Part shown: in pieces, positions 42,775 to 55,200 of the stretch
How the letters are laid out: every line of letters begins with the position of its first letter
How positions within the stretch are numbered: position 1 is the stretch's first letter
DNA from: Sciurus carolinensis
Lineage: Eukaryota; Chordata; Mammalia; Rodentia; Sciuridae
DNA length: 64,000 bases
Direction: 5' to 3'
Assembly: GCF_902686445.1 (NCBI RefSeq)
Contig: NC_062222.1
Coordinates: 46,729,292 to 46,793,291 of the forward strand
Made by a program: the position numbers and the translations under genes
The notes under the pieces: generated by a model
Told to the model about the DNA's origin: nothing
Database searches by the model: none
Seen by the model: the letters and a program-made list of their open reading frames with translations, nothing else

Positions 42775-42998
42775 ACTTTTTTTTCCCCCTTAAGTACTGG
42801 GGATTGAACCCAACACTTCACATATGCTAGGCAAATGCTCTGTCACTGAGCTCTGTCCCCAGCTCCTTTGTGTAGTTGTTTGTTTGTTTGAGACAGGGTC
42901 TTGCTAAATTGCCCAGGCTGACCTCAAGCTCATGATCATCCTGCTTCAGCCTCCCAAATAGCAGGGAATACAGGTGTGCACCACCATGCCCAGCTTTT
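42775..42998 (-). mobile_element. B1+ID composite SINE
   Basis: ACTGGGGATTGAACCCAACA, GTCACTGAGCTCTGTCCCCA, then GACAGGGTCTTGCTAAATTG and GTGTGCACCACCATGCCCAG. Confidence 0.93.
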
Positions 42999-43189
42999 TC
43001 TTTTTAATATTTATCAGTATTTGTTATTGAAGTAGTTGAACAAGTAGCTTTAAGCTTTTAATGAATTAGTGAATTTTCTTAGCAACACTGACTTTCTCAA
43101 AAGAATCAATTCAAAGTATCTATAAGCTATTTAGTTCATGGTCATAAAATACACAAAAAATAATAGAAACAGCTTTGTATGTACAGATT

Positions 43190-44165
43190 TTTAAAAAAAT
43201 AAATGTATCTTGAATAATTTTAGATTTAAAGAAAAGTTGCAAAGATAATTTAAGAGTTCCTCTATAGCCCTCCCTGGGTTCTTCCTATTGTTAACATTTT
43301 CTGTAACCAAACATTTGTCAAAGGCCAAGCAACACTGGTAATTACTATTAACTTTATTCTTCAGATTGCATTTTCCTATTAATGTAATTTTTCTTTTACA
43401 GGTCCAATCTAGAATACCACATTACATTAGGCATGAGTCATTATGCCAAATTAGCCTCTGGTCTGTGATGGTTTCTCAGTCTTTTCTTGTTTTGCATAAC
43501 CTTGACAGATTTAAGGAGTACTGGTCAGGTGTGTTGTGGTGCACCCTTCCCTTTGAGTTTATATGGTATTTTCCTCATGTTTAGCCTGGGGCTATGGATT
43601 TTTAGGAAGAATACCACAGAGGTGAAGTGTCCTTCACATTGCACCCTATCAGGAGTTACATGCTACCAACTTTTTGTATTAACTTGGGACATTTAGGTAA
43701 GGTCTTAGGTAAGTGTCTTTTGGGTTTCTCCACTGTTATGTTACTGATACTTTTGTTCCTTGGGAGTCAGTCACTAAGTCCAGTCCTTTGGGCAAGTCCC
43801 ATAGGGGGTGGGCAGGATTATGTTCAGTCACCTAGAATGGGGAGCATCTGAATGTAGTATTTGGAATTCTATAGGAAAGATTTGTCTCCTTTTTCAGTTT
43901 GTTTACTTACTCAATTATGTGTATCAGTATGGACTCATGTATTTATTCTATACTTTGGGTGATATTTTGTTGCTCAGTTGTTCCACCTTGGTTATTGGGA
44001 ATTGTGTTAGGTTGACTGTTGTGTCCTTTTGACAGACCTAGCCATTTTTTAGCACTGCCTTACTTTCTGGCACTACAAGATGCGCTGGCTCATCTTGTAT
44101 ATTCCTGCCCTAGCCCTAGAATCAGCCCTTCTCTAAGGAACCTCATTGCTTTTGTTAGTATTTCA
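43190..44165 (-). mobile_element. Old L1 (L1M-type) relic
   Basis: TTTAGATTTAAAGAAAAGTT, TCTTCCTATTGTTAACATTT and TTGTTTTGCATAACCTTGAC follow the order of an old L1 3' region in antisense. The right boundary is uncertain. Confidence 0.45.
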
Positions 44166-44180
44166 AAACCAAGATCTGGG

Positions 44181-44289
44181 CCTACGGCTGTACCATACTG
44201 AATGTGCCCCATCTTGCTAGCTAAGCAGAATTGGATATGGTTAGTACTGGATGGAAGAAGTCAAGATCTGGGCACTGGATGTGCTTGTT
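44181..44289 (+). pseudogene. 5S rRNA pseudogene
   Basis: CCTACGGCTGTACCATACTG, TAGCTAAGCAGAATTGG and GGTTAGTACTGGATGGAAGA match 5S rRNA from its 5' end to about nucleotide 97. The last part (to 44289) is either decayed 5S or unique flank: an 11-bp repeat AAGATCTGGGC (44171-44181 and 44263-44273) suggests the insert ends at 44262. Far too diverged to be functional. Confidence 0.85.
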
Positions 44290-44767
44290 GCTATTAGCGC
44301 ATCACTGCCTCTTGACATCCCAGTAGACAAAGCTGGAAAAATGTATATATATTAATCTATGTATATGTACATATCTGTAATTATTTTTGTGTATTTGTGT
44401 GTGTGTATGTGTATTAAGCTAAAAATAAGTTTCTCCTGTTTTCAACTTAAATCTTGTATCCAGGGCATATATTTATATTTCAGGGTTGCTATATTTCCCA
44501 TTCACAGACTAAATTCATAAAAAGGCAATCAAAAAAAAACCAACCAACTTTGAGCAACTCTGTAAAAAAAAAATAATATTGATATGTTTAATTAAATATA
44601 TTGCCTCCAAATAATGTTTATCACTTTAAAATATTTATATATACCTTTCCCAGGGACAAATAAAACTATTAGTTTCATAGATGGAGAAAACTGAGCATAG
44701 AGAAGCTGCAGTGAAGACAGAATTAATGTATAAGGGCAAGAACAAATTAAACACATACGCAGCAATT

Positions 44768-44965
44768 TTTTTTTTTTTTTTTTTTTTTGCCTAAGTCTGA
44801 GCCATGTTCCCAGCCTTTTAAAAATATTTTATTTGGAGACAGGGTCTCACTGAGTTGCTTAGAGCCTCACTAAATTACTGAGGCTGGCTTTGAACTTGCA
44901 ATCTTCCTGCCCCAGCCTCCCAAAGTGCTGGGATTACAGGTGTGTGCCACTGTGCCTGGCTATCA
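44768..44965 (-). mobile_element. B1+ID composite SINE
   Basis: Long T-run, a shortened antisense ID half, then antisense B1 (GAGACAGGGTCTCACTGAGT, GTGCTGGGATTACAGGTGTG). Confidence 0.9.
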
Positions 44966-45216
44966 GTCATCCTTTAAAGAAGGATTTGTCTGGACTAGTT
45001 ATACTAATAAAAATTATTTGTTTTGTTAACTTATAACAAATTATCTCTAAATCGAAAAGTGGCTATTTCTGCTCTTATTTATTGAAATATAAGATTATCA
45101 GGAGGTGTCATGCACAATGGTAATTTTATCCTGTTACAAAACAGGGATAATGGCTAACAGTGAAGATGATGGGATCTTTGTATAAAAACAATTGTTTAGT
45201 GAACTGACTTCAGTAA

Positions 45217-45420
45217 CTGCTTTTTTTGTTTTGTTTTGTTTTGGTACCAGGGATGGGCCCAAAAGTGTTTAACCACTGAGCCACATCCCCAACCCTTTTA
45301 AAAATATTTTATTTAGAGACAGGGTCTTGCTGAGTTGCTACTTGCTAAGTTGCTGAGGCTGGCTTTGAACTCACGATCCTCCTGCCTCAGCCGCCAAGCT
45401 ATGACCATGCCCATCTTGAC
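45217..45420 (-). mobile_element. B1+ID composite SINE
   Basis: (TTTTG)n tail, ACCACTGAGCCACATCCCCA, then GACAGGGTCTTGCTGAGTTG and ACGATCCTCCTGCCTCAGCC. Confidence 0.92.
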
Positions 45421-45566
45421 TTCAGTAATTTTTGAGAGTAGAGTGAAAATCCATCCACATATACTATGATGCATTTTTCAGAGTTCACAGAAATTCCCCA
45501 CAGTGTGTTCATTCAAGTCTTATAAAATGACTGGGGCTAAAAAGCCTGTTGCTTCAGTTTTACTTT

Positions 45567-45655
45567 TTTTTTGGCCAGACTGATGGACAATTGAACTCAG
45601 GCCTCAGACATGCTTGGCAAACACTCTACCACTGAGCTAAACCTCCAGCCCTTCA
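45567..45655 (-). mobile_element. ID SINE
   Basis: CATGCTTGGCAAACACTCTA and CCACTGAGCTAAACCTCCAG on + are the antisense core. Confidence 0.88.
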
Positions 45656-46064
45656 AACTTACTTACTTAATATCCATAACATCCTTCAAAATATCCTTGA
45701 AGACAACTTTACAAACATTTCTTTGTTGCTCTCACATTTTCTCAAGTGTAGGAATCAGAATTATAGAATTTTTTGTTTTCTAAAAGAAAAAAATAAGGAT
45801 GTTAGTGAACATTAAAAACACCAATATTTAAATTTTAGAATTATGTGAACTTAATTTTATTCCATATATTTCATTCCTAGAATGAGTGACAAGCTCTAAA
45901 ATTCAATAAAAGTGGCTATTTGGATATAGGAAGAATCAAGCTATCTCATCAGTTACCTTTTAGTTCTCAATCTGAATTATTTTCATAAAATGGATTTACT
46001 TTTTTTGTTTTTGTTTTCTTCTTTGAGGGGAATGAGATCTTGGTAAGACTCTAGGCTACATGGT

Positions 46065-46255
46065 TCTCAAATATGAGGACATCAGAATCACTGAAGGACT
46101 TGTTAAAGTATATTGCTGGCCCTCGCCCCCAGTTTCTGATGCTGGGTCTGAGGTAGAGGAATGTGCATTTCTGACAAGTTCCCAGGTGATGTTGATACTG
46201 CTGTTTCAGAGGTCATAGTTTGAGAAGTGGTCTAAGTAATTTTCAGTAGCTGAAA
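46065..46255 (+). mobile_element. MER5A (hAT-Charlie DNA transposon relic)
   Basis: GGTTCTCAAATATGAGGACA near one end, AGAATCACTGAAGGACTTGT, CATTTCTGACAAGTTCCCAG, and AGTTTGAGAAGTGG at the other end, the MER5A order with matching terminal inverted repeats. Confidence 0.85.
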
Positions 46256-46264
46256 GTAACTAGC

Positions 46265-46470
46265 ACACTAAAAGCTTGCTGTTGGCTAGGAGGTGTTTTT
46301 GGAGTTTGACATTTACCATCTCAAAAACTCTTTGGAGTATATTGGGTCCCCATTTTGCAGAGAAGAATTTGAAGCCGTGAGATCAGATTAAATGTCTCAG
46401 TTAATAAAATTAGCAGCCTGTTTTCCAATCCTAGGTACTTAACCATTTACTGTGTATAGCTATTGCTTTA
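46265..46470 (+). mobile_element. Old MIR/L2-type relic
   Basis: TTTACCATCTCAAAAACTCT, GGTCCCCATTTTGCAGAGAA and AATTTGAAGCCGTGAGATCA resemble the widespread old SINE/LINE segment. Low identity. Confidence 0.45.
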
Positions 46471-47669
46471 AAAATCTAAAATCATACATTTATATTTCTG
46501 AAATAAGTACTGCTATAGTTTGGATCTTGAATGTGCCTCAAAGGCTTGAAGGCTTGATGGCATTACTGGTAGGTAATGAGGAAAAGGGAAAAAAGGTTAC
46601 TCCTTTCAGTGAGCATAAGAAGATGGTGATAACACAATAACCACTATTCATGAGCTTTCCACATGGTAAATAGTGTTCTGAGTACTTTGCAGCCATTCAG
46701 TACAATTATCACAACCATAATAGGAGAGAAATGTTGATATTCTGTGTCTTCATTGCATAATGTTATTAGGACAATGACTGTTATGGAACCTGAGTTTCTT
46801 TACTACACACTCCAAAAGGGCCCAGTAAATCAAGGACAAGTTGTTGGGGCAAGGAAAAAAAATTCCATAAACCAGTAATAAGATGATGGATTAGCATCCT
46901 GAAGACCATCTTGACATAATTTAAACTCCTTTTACCTTTAGGAGGAAATGATTAGAGAAACCTGTTAGCTAGCTGGTAATCTGTTGATTTGCATCAGTCT
47001 TAAAGTGGGAGGAGATGAATTAGGGAAATTTGGGATGAATCAACCTTGTGCTGCTAGTTCAAATTATTAATGAGGACTTCCTACCCAGGGAGACATTGGC
47101 TTTTTCCAGCAAAGGACAATCCCAAGCACCACTACATGACCTCTGAAATATTTTATGTACACAATGAAATGAACAGTAAATGACTTGGTTTGAATAAAAT
47201 CCCTTCTTTATTTTCTTACTCTGATGACCAAGATTTTTGAAACACAAGCATGTATAGGACAAGTTGTCACCAAGTTAGATTTTATTTCTCTCCCAGAGAA
47301 TAATATAATGTTTATGAGATGGATTCCTTATACTTAAGTAATCCCATACAATACATTCATTAAATGTATTAAAAATGGTGCCTTAACACATTTTAATACT
47401 CTCCCGTCTTGACTGGTTACTTTTTAAATGACAAGGTCCACAGGAGTAACAAAAGAATGAAGCCATCATTTCATCTCACATGAAAGAATTATTAGACGAA
47501 CCAACCACCCAAGTAGAAGCTAAATTAAATTTGTTTCATTCACATCCCATAATATGCCCACTATTTAAGTGGCACAGAATGGGTGAGGACATATGCTCTG
47601 TCTTTCAAATTTCTGCATAGCTCTATCCATGAAAGCTAGACTTGAAAATGTAGTTGCCTTAATTATACT
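46471..47669 (+). other. Intergenic, nothing recognised
   Basis: AT-rich sequence between PLA2G12A and CASP6; no exon or named repeat. Confidence 0.5.
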
Positions 47670-49075
47670 ACACAGCTATAGTAACAAAAATGGCACAGTA
47701 CTGGCATAAAAACAGACACAGACCAATAGTACATAAGAGAAGACAGACAAACCCACGTAATTACAGTCATCTGATCCTTGAAAAATGTGCCAAAAACATA
47801 CACTGGAGAAAAGACAGCCTTTTAACAAATGGTGCTGGGAAAACTGGTTATCCATATTTAGAAAAATGAAACTAGACCATTATCTCTTACCCTGCCCAAA
47901 AATCAACTCAGGATGGATCAGAGTCCTAGGAATTAGACCAGAAAATACAGAAATAGAAGAAAATGTAGGTAGGGTCAACACTCCAGCATAGAGGCATAAG
48001 CAACGACTTTCTCAGTAGGACCCAGTAGGAAATAATTCTCAGTAGGAAATAATTCTGAGGTTCATAAATGGGAAGGCACCAAATTAAAAAGTTTCTGCAC
48101 AGCAAAGGAAACAATTAGGAATGTGAAGAAAGAACCCACAGAAATTTTTACTAACTACTCTTCTGACAGAAGCTTAATATCCAGAATATATAAAGAACTC
48201 CAAAATGTAACAACAAACCAAACAAAACCCCAATTAATAAGTGGGCAAATGGATTAGACATTTTTCAAAAGAAATAAAAATGGCCAACAAATATATGAAA
48301 AATGTCAAACATCATTAGTAATTAGGGAAATACAAATAAAAATTATACTGAGATTTAATTTCCAATTAGAATGGCAGTCATCAAGAATACAAGCAATAAT
48401 AAATACTAGGTATTATGTACAGAAAAAGGAACAGTTTACACTGATGGTGGGATTGTAAATTAGTACAATATGGAAATTGGTATTGAGATTCCTTAAAAGT
48501 TTAGGCAGGGAACCACCATATGTCACTCCTTGGTATTTATCCTAAAAAATTGAAGTCATCATACTCTAATGATACATGTATACCCATGTTTATAGCAGCA
48601 CTATTCATAATAGCCAAACCAAAGAACCAGCTTAGGTGTCCATCAATAGGTGACTGGATAAAGAAAATGTGATATATACGTATATATATCTATACACACA
48701 CACACATACATAATGGAGTTTTATTGAGCCATAAAGAAAAATGAAATGCAAGAAAATGGATGAAACTCGAAGCCCTTATGTTAAGCGAAATAAGCCAAAT
48801 TAAGAAAGTGATGGGCTATATGTTTTCTCTCATCGTGAATGGAAGCTAGAGAGGAAAAAGGAAAAGAAAGGGGGGAGTGTGTGGGGCAGGGGAATCTCAT
48901 GAAAATCAAAGGGAGATCAGTAGAACAGAGGAAATGGGAGAGAAGGGGAGAAGTGTTGGGGAGTAATATTGGCCAAATATTATTATACTGTGTACATGTA
49001 CGAATATGTACCAAGAAATCCCATCGTTATGTACAACTGGAATGCACCAGTTTAAAAAAAGTAGAATAAAACCCT
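47670..49075 (+). mobile_element. 5'-truncated L1 upstream of CASP6
   Basis: + strand ORF2 C-terminus (AGTAACAAAAATGGCACAGT, GTTTAACAAATGG-type blocks, CAAATGGTGCTGGGAAAACT), then 3'UTR and an A-rich end near 49070. Diverged and full of stops. It ends about 160 bp before the GC-rich CASP6 promoter block. Confidence 0.85.
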
Positions 49076-49229
49076 CCGCAGTTGCTTCTAGTTTATTTAA
49101 CCCCACATCCACTGTGCAAACAAAAAGTATAATACTTTATTACAAGCCCTACAAAGTCACGGCTCTGGGGAAAGGACTACTACGTGAACAAGAACAAACG
49201 CCAACCTCCACCTCGAGGGACCCGGGAGG

Positions 49230-50130
49230 AGCAAACGCATGAAGCTGCGGGAGGGCGAGCCGAGCTCACCGCAGGTGATCTCAGGTGGCCTGGGGCTTGC
49301 CACCCGGGGCCCTCGAGAGTCCTCAGTAGCAACGGGCATTTCCGCGGGGCCGCGTTCCTCTCTGGGCTTCGAGGCTGGTGAGAACTTGCCCCTCGCAGTT
49401 CCCAGGCCTCCAGCCCCAGGGGCTCGGGAGTGACGGGAAGTGACTGGGAGGCGCTCAACTCCGAGGGAAGCGCTGGGGGCGGCGGAGGCGGGGCCGGGGC
49501 GCGGAGGGGCGGGCGCTGCGGCCCCGGGGCTCCAGGAAGCAGAGGCCGCTCGGACGTCGGGCAGCGAGCTGGGCGCTATGAACTCGGCTGCGGGGTCTCG
49601 GGGTCCCAGCCCTGCAGGTAGGTGCGGGGCGCCGAGGGGGCGCCGGGCAGCTGGCGCGCGCGTGCAGACCCGAGGGGCTCCCGGGCTCCTCCGGTGTTGC
49701 GGGACGGCCTCCAGTAGTTGCGGGTCGGGAGGCGAAGCGCTCGGGTGCGGTGGGGCCCGCTTTGCGTTTTGGCCCAGGGAACCCCCTCTGGGTCCCGGGC
49801 CACCGCCTTCTCGTGGCCGCGGGCGCCGAGCGCTGGGCGTGTCGCTGCCGCCTTTGTCCTCCGCCCGGAGCCCTCTCCAGGCGTCGGGGCCATTTAAACT
49901 TTAAAAGGCTGCCCGTGCCCCGCACCCGATTCCTGGCCTTGTGGCTTTGGAGGTTGCCTCTTGCTTGTTCACTTTTAAGTAAAAAGAAGTGGTGGTACTG
50001 GGTAGTACCGGAGCCTGGTTAGCCCGCGGTGCCCGGGCAGAGGCCCCTGGGGTTGCCTGGGCTTGACCCAGAGGCAGGACCGGGCCGGAGCGGGCCCCGC
50101 GGCCCCTTGGTCTTTGGCATCCAGGAAACC
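49230..50130 (+). promoter_or_regulatory. CASP6: CASP6 CpG-island promoter, exon 1 and start of intron 1
   Basis: About 900 bp of GC-rich, CpG-dense sequence in an AT-rich setting, spanning the CASP6 start codon at 49578. GC boxes are visible, for example GGGGCGGG at 49506-49513, and no TATA box is seen. This fits a housekeeping-type dispersed promoter. Several long frames cross the island on both strands only because stop codons are rare in GC-rich DNA. Confidence 0.75.
49578..49617 (+). CDS. CASP6: CASP6 coding exon 1
   Basis: Thirteen codons plus one base of prodomain ([13 protein letters not shown]), donor CAG/GTAGGT, inside the CpG island. Confidence 0.9.
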
Positions 50131-52246
50131 TGCTGTTGACGGTTTGGAGGGAAACTACGGTTACTTTTTCTTTACAAAGTAGTCAACTGCTAATCACGCT
50201 TCAGGACGTTCTTTTGTCACTCAGTCACTTTATTACTGGTAAAGTAGAAACTTCAAACCTGGCCATCGTTTCAAAAAATGTGGAACAGTCGGTTGCAGAG
50301 GCTCATTATTTCAGAGCTTTCTTGGCTGCACTTACTCCACAGGCAACTTGTGAAAGTCACCCAGGTTGTGGGGGGAGTGGCCTTGGATTGGATGGACCAG
50401 GCAGAATCCAGTGGCCATCTCCAGCTTTTGAACGGAGGGATGGGGGATGGGGAGCAGAGTGGGAAGCTGGCAGGAGACCAGGATGTCTGGGCACGAGTCG
50501 CTGCAACCCTCCCTTACCCTTTTCTTCGGATTTCTCACCTGCTTCCTTTCTCCACCCCTGGCCATTTCCAGTGAGTACTAGCCCAAGGTGGTTTATTTAA
50601 TGTAGTTAGTAAACAGGTGGCTGGTAGAGAATATGTGTAGATTTTCATAAACGACAGAATGTACAGCTAGTTTAGGAAAGGTGGCAAGTCCATCTCTGGT
50701 AGAAGGGGGCCTGATGAGGTGTGCAGAGACTTTGGAATCCACAGATGACCTGACTTTCAATCCTAACTCCAGGGCCCTGACCTTGGGCAGATGTGGCCCA
50801 CTTTCCCTTTCCCTGTGGCTGTGTAACTGGGTGAGATAAGGTATCTAAAGTTCCAACCCATCAACAAATGGTAGCTGGTGGGTTATCTGAAGTGATTATG
50901 AAATTAGGATGAGGATTTAAAAGGAGCGGTTGAATTTGTAAAAAATTAATCTGACATAAGTAACAAGGAGGCAGGAGTTACTTTATAGTGGAACAGAAAA
51001 GAACTGAGAAAGTTTAATGATGGACACAATTTTGATACATACAGATGAACAGTAATTTATAAATCTCATATAGGGCTTTCATTAAAATTTGTTTTCCTGT
51101 CAATTAAGTAATTTTATAGTTTTAGCCATTTTTAAAAAAATTTGTGGGTAGTATAAGGATGTTTGTTAAGAGTGTGCTTCTTGGAAGCTTGTTGACTTGT
51201 TCCTGTTGCTCAGGGTGGGCAGGATAATAGTCATGATGTATTAATGTTCTCTGAAATCTACGGCTAAAGTTTATCATTTCTAGATAAACACATTTCTAGT
51301 TATCAACTCTAGAAATGTGTTGGAATTTAGATCCTGACTTATGTCTCTATGGCTGATTGCTCACTAAATTGGCTACTGTCCCTGGTTATTATTTGATACT
51401 ATAGGACAATATGCTTGTTTATGTTAAAGCAAAGGTTAAAGTGAGCCAGGATCACAACCAAAGTTTCCAAAAGCCAGTTTCTTTCTACATCTATAGAATT
51501 AACAACTAACTTTCTTTCACAGTATTGGGGATTGAATCCAGGGGTGCTGTACCACAGATTCCAGAGAACACAATTGTATCATGATTACTGTCACAGCCAC
51601 CCTGAGCTACTTCTCCAGCCCTTTATTGTTACTATTATTTATTTTGAGACAGGATCTCACTAAGTTGCCCAGGCTGGCCTTGAATTTGAGATCCTCCTGT
51701 GTTAGCCTCTTGAGTTACTGGGTTTATAGGTGTGCACCAGTGTACTTGGCCATCAAAAAACTTTTTAAAAAAGGTCCCTTGCTGAGATTGTTGGATTCAT
51801 TAGCCTTGAAATTAAATGTCATTTTAAACAGATTTTCTTGAGCACTTATTTAAAACTAACCAGTAGTTCCTAAATCTATAGGTCTTGACTAAAAAAAGGG
51901 AAATATTCAAGACAACCAAAACCCACATCTTAAGTTACACAGTTAGGAAGAATTGTGAAGCTCCTTCTTGGAGAATTCTGAAAAGCAAGAGCTTTAAATA
52001 CCCAGTCAAGAGGGCTGGTGATGTGGCCCAGTGGCAGAGCACTTGCCTAGCATGTGTGGTGCACTGGGTTTGATTCCCAGCCCCACATGTAAATGAATGA
52101 ATAAAATAAAGGTCTATCAACATCTAAAAATATATTTTAAAAATATACCCAGTCAAGAATTCATCTCCAGGGGCTGGGGAGATAGCTCAGTCAGTAGAGT
52201 GCTTGCCTTGTAAGCACAAGGCCCTGAGTTCGATCCCCAGCACCCA

Positions 52247-52281
<35 letters not shown>

Positions 52282-55200
52282 AAAGAATTCATCTCCAGTA
52301 CTTTCACTCTCAGGGACTTGGGTTAGTTGGTGACTGGCCATTTGGCATAGCTTCCTTCAAATACACTTCGAACCACCTTAGGGTCAGCAGTCAGTGGATA
52401 CTTGGGCAGATAAACTACAGGGTCTGCCACTGCCTTCTCCACCAATGCCAACTGGGTACTTTCTAAGCTGTGCAGAATTCTTGGGTGGTGAGGAAGGTGG
52501 TTGACTTTCTGACGTGGATTTCATTTGCTGAGTTGGAAGTGGTTCAATGTCTTTGTAGTGTAATTGGCTGAAAGATAAGAGGTGAGGTTATCTAAGAAGG
52601 TAGGTCCTAGACAGCCTTTGAATGTGGGAGGAACAAAGTCCTGTATTAAGTACCTGGTTCCTGATGGTGAGGGTCAGACTGAAAAGCTGTCTTATCTGTG
52701 GGAGTTACCTGAAGGACACCTTGGTAGGGTGGAAATGATGAGGTAGAGACTTCTTTTGACTCTCAAATTTTGGTGTAAAACTCACCTTGTTACAAATGCA
52801 GATTGCCATTACATTCCTTCATGGTCCTGATTCTGTACATTTTGCTTTGGACCCAGAAACCTGCATTTTAACATCCACACCAGGAATTCTGATGCAGGAT
52901 TAATTCTGACTTAGGGACAGGGGAATGAATGTCTTGTGGGGGTCTTTCTTGGCTCTGATTACTTGGGTAAATTCTAAGAGGGATAGGACAAAGGGAACTT
53001 GAGGCAAATTCCCCACCTAACTTTCACTCCCAGGTGTTTTTTCAGGGAAAAGTGAGGTTAGTACAATTAGATATAGGTGAGACCCTCTGAGACAGAGGGA
53101 AACATAACCCTCTTGGCCAGGAGGTGGTAGTTAGGAGTCCTTGCCTTAGGGTCATTCTGCTGCAGCCAACGGGTGCATCTTGCTACAGGGTAATATTTTT
53201 GCATATTTTCTCTTTCCTTTCTAAGCTGTCATCAGATAAAAACAGATTCATGATGGGTGGGACATTACTGTAAAAGATGCTACACTTGTGTAGTAGCCAC
53301 TGCCCACAAGTGGCTATTTACATTTAAATTAGTTGGGAGCTGGGTGCATTGGTATAAGCCTGTAGCGCTGGAGTCTCAGCTGCTCCAGGCTCAGGTGGGT
53401 TGTTTGCTGGAGTCTGGGAGTTCAAGGATAGCCTGGGTAACACATTGAGTCCCTGAATAAAATAAGGTTAAGTTAATTGAGAATAAATTAAATATTTTGT
53501 AGTTACACTAACTGCATTTCAAGTGCTTAATGGCCACTGGCCACTGGTCATTGCAGATGCAGAACAGTTCTATCAATAGAGAAAGTTCTATCACATAGCA
53601 CTGCTTTAGGGAGTAGGAAAGGATGCAGTGAAAGGTTACCCAGAGGGTGGGGAAGTGGGATGGAGAGTGGGGAGGGATGGGGCATGTATCCCATTTTATC
53701 AGTGCAGATGTTCACCAGGAGATCCAGGAGCTGGGCCTTCACAGGCCTTGCCCTTCCTTTCTTCCACCTAGGAAGGTGATCAATGTGGACCACAACCTGG
53801 ATTTTCGTTCTCTTGTATGATTCAATTTATTTCAGAAAATATTTACAAAAACATTTTCTACATAACAAAGCAATTGCATATTTCATTTGAGTTCCATCTT
53901 CACAGAACTGCGTTAATCTAGGCATATTTTGTGGTAGATGCATTTGTGGACTGTTTTCTCCATTTCTGTGTATAAATGATTGGTTATTTTGCAGCTAAGA
54001 GTTGGTGAGAAAGCATTGTGCTGTTTTAGCTCCATTTGTTTATTACTAAGCAGTTTTGCTTCCCTTCCAAGGGTCTTAAAGTTTGTAAGTCAGAAGGGGG
54101 CTGGCAGTTCTCAAAAAGTAAAATAATTACTGGGCGCTGTGGTGCATGCCTGTAATCCCAGCGGCTCAGGAGGCTGAGGCAGGAGGATCATGAGTTCAAA
54201 GCCAGCCTCAGCAAAAGCGAAGTGCTAAGCAACTCAGTGAGACCCTGTCTCTAAATAAAATACAAAATAGGGCTGGAGATGTGGCTCAGTGGTCGAGTAC
54301 CCTGAGTTCAATCCCTGATATCCCCCCCCCAAATAAAAAGTAAAATAATTAACAAAGATGGACTTTTTTTTTTTTTTAAACAGGTGGAGAACAAAACATG
54401 ACAGAAATAGATGCCTACTATAAAAGGTAAAAGTGTGCTTTTCTCCAATAAACGTCTTGTTACTGGCAGCCAAGCCAAGGGATCCTGTGTGGACCTTGGC
54501 TGGCTAGATTCAGCTACCTGCATAATAAATAGGCAAAATGAAAAAGGGAAAATGAATTTTTTGTAGTTTGATCAAACTGGGGAGAAACAGCTAGATTGCT
54601 TTTCTGCTAGCCCCACAGAAGCAGTTTTGATTTATAGAAACAGGGGAAATATACTTGGCAATGTAGCTAGGCTGTGTTAATCAGAGAACATGTCAGTCTT
54701 AAATTTCCTTGGCCTCTGACCTCAGCATGAGGAAATCCAGAAGTTAAAACCATTTGGAGTTTTTAATTTCAAAGGGGATCTGTTTCATTCTTTTCCTTTG
54801 TTAGGATCATCCTGTAGAGATCAAAGCAAGAATGGGATCTGGGAGCTAGAGCATGCATGGAACTGAGTATGTTAAAAGTTTTAGTATTGGGGGAGTTGAT
54901 TTATAGATCCAAGGGTTAGTTGCTGCCCGTGGTTGTCAAAGGACCCTGAGTCATGATCAGAATATTTAATAATTTGTATGATATGAGCCTAGTGCTGGAG
55001 CTGTGCCCTATGTTGTCCTTGGTTGCTAAACCACGGGGAAAGACATAAAAGCAGAGTGGTTGGGGTGGATGTTCAGGATGGCATATGGCTGGGGCCTACT
55101 GATGGGTCCAGAAGTAGTTCAGCACTTTTCTTGCTAGTCCAGCCTTCCCTCAGGCATACCAGTAGAATTTCAGCCTGGCAGGTGAAAGCAGCAGGCATCC

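Larger units (their letters stand above)
49618..54383 (+). other. CASP6: CASP6 intron 1
   Basis: The first 500 bp belong to the CpG island. SINEs, a MIR and a MER5-like relic are listed separately. The stretches 50841-51509 and 52906-53336 hold nothing recognised. Confidence 0.7.

Noticed and set aside
49440..49925. Long overlapping frames of 105-156 codons on both strands at the CASP6 promoter
   Set aside because: Low-complexity Ala/Gly/Arg/Pro products in a CpG island, where stop codons are rare. None continues into a splice site that fits a known protein except the short CASP6 exon 1.
52171..52282. A tRNA gene
   Set aside because: Boxes A and B are present, but the A-tail, target-site repeats and many sister copies show it is an ID SINE.
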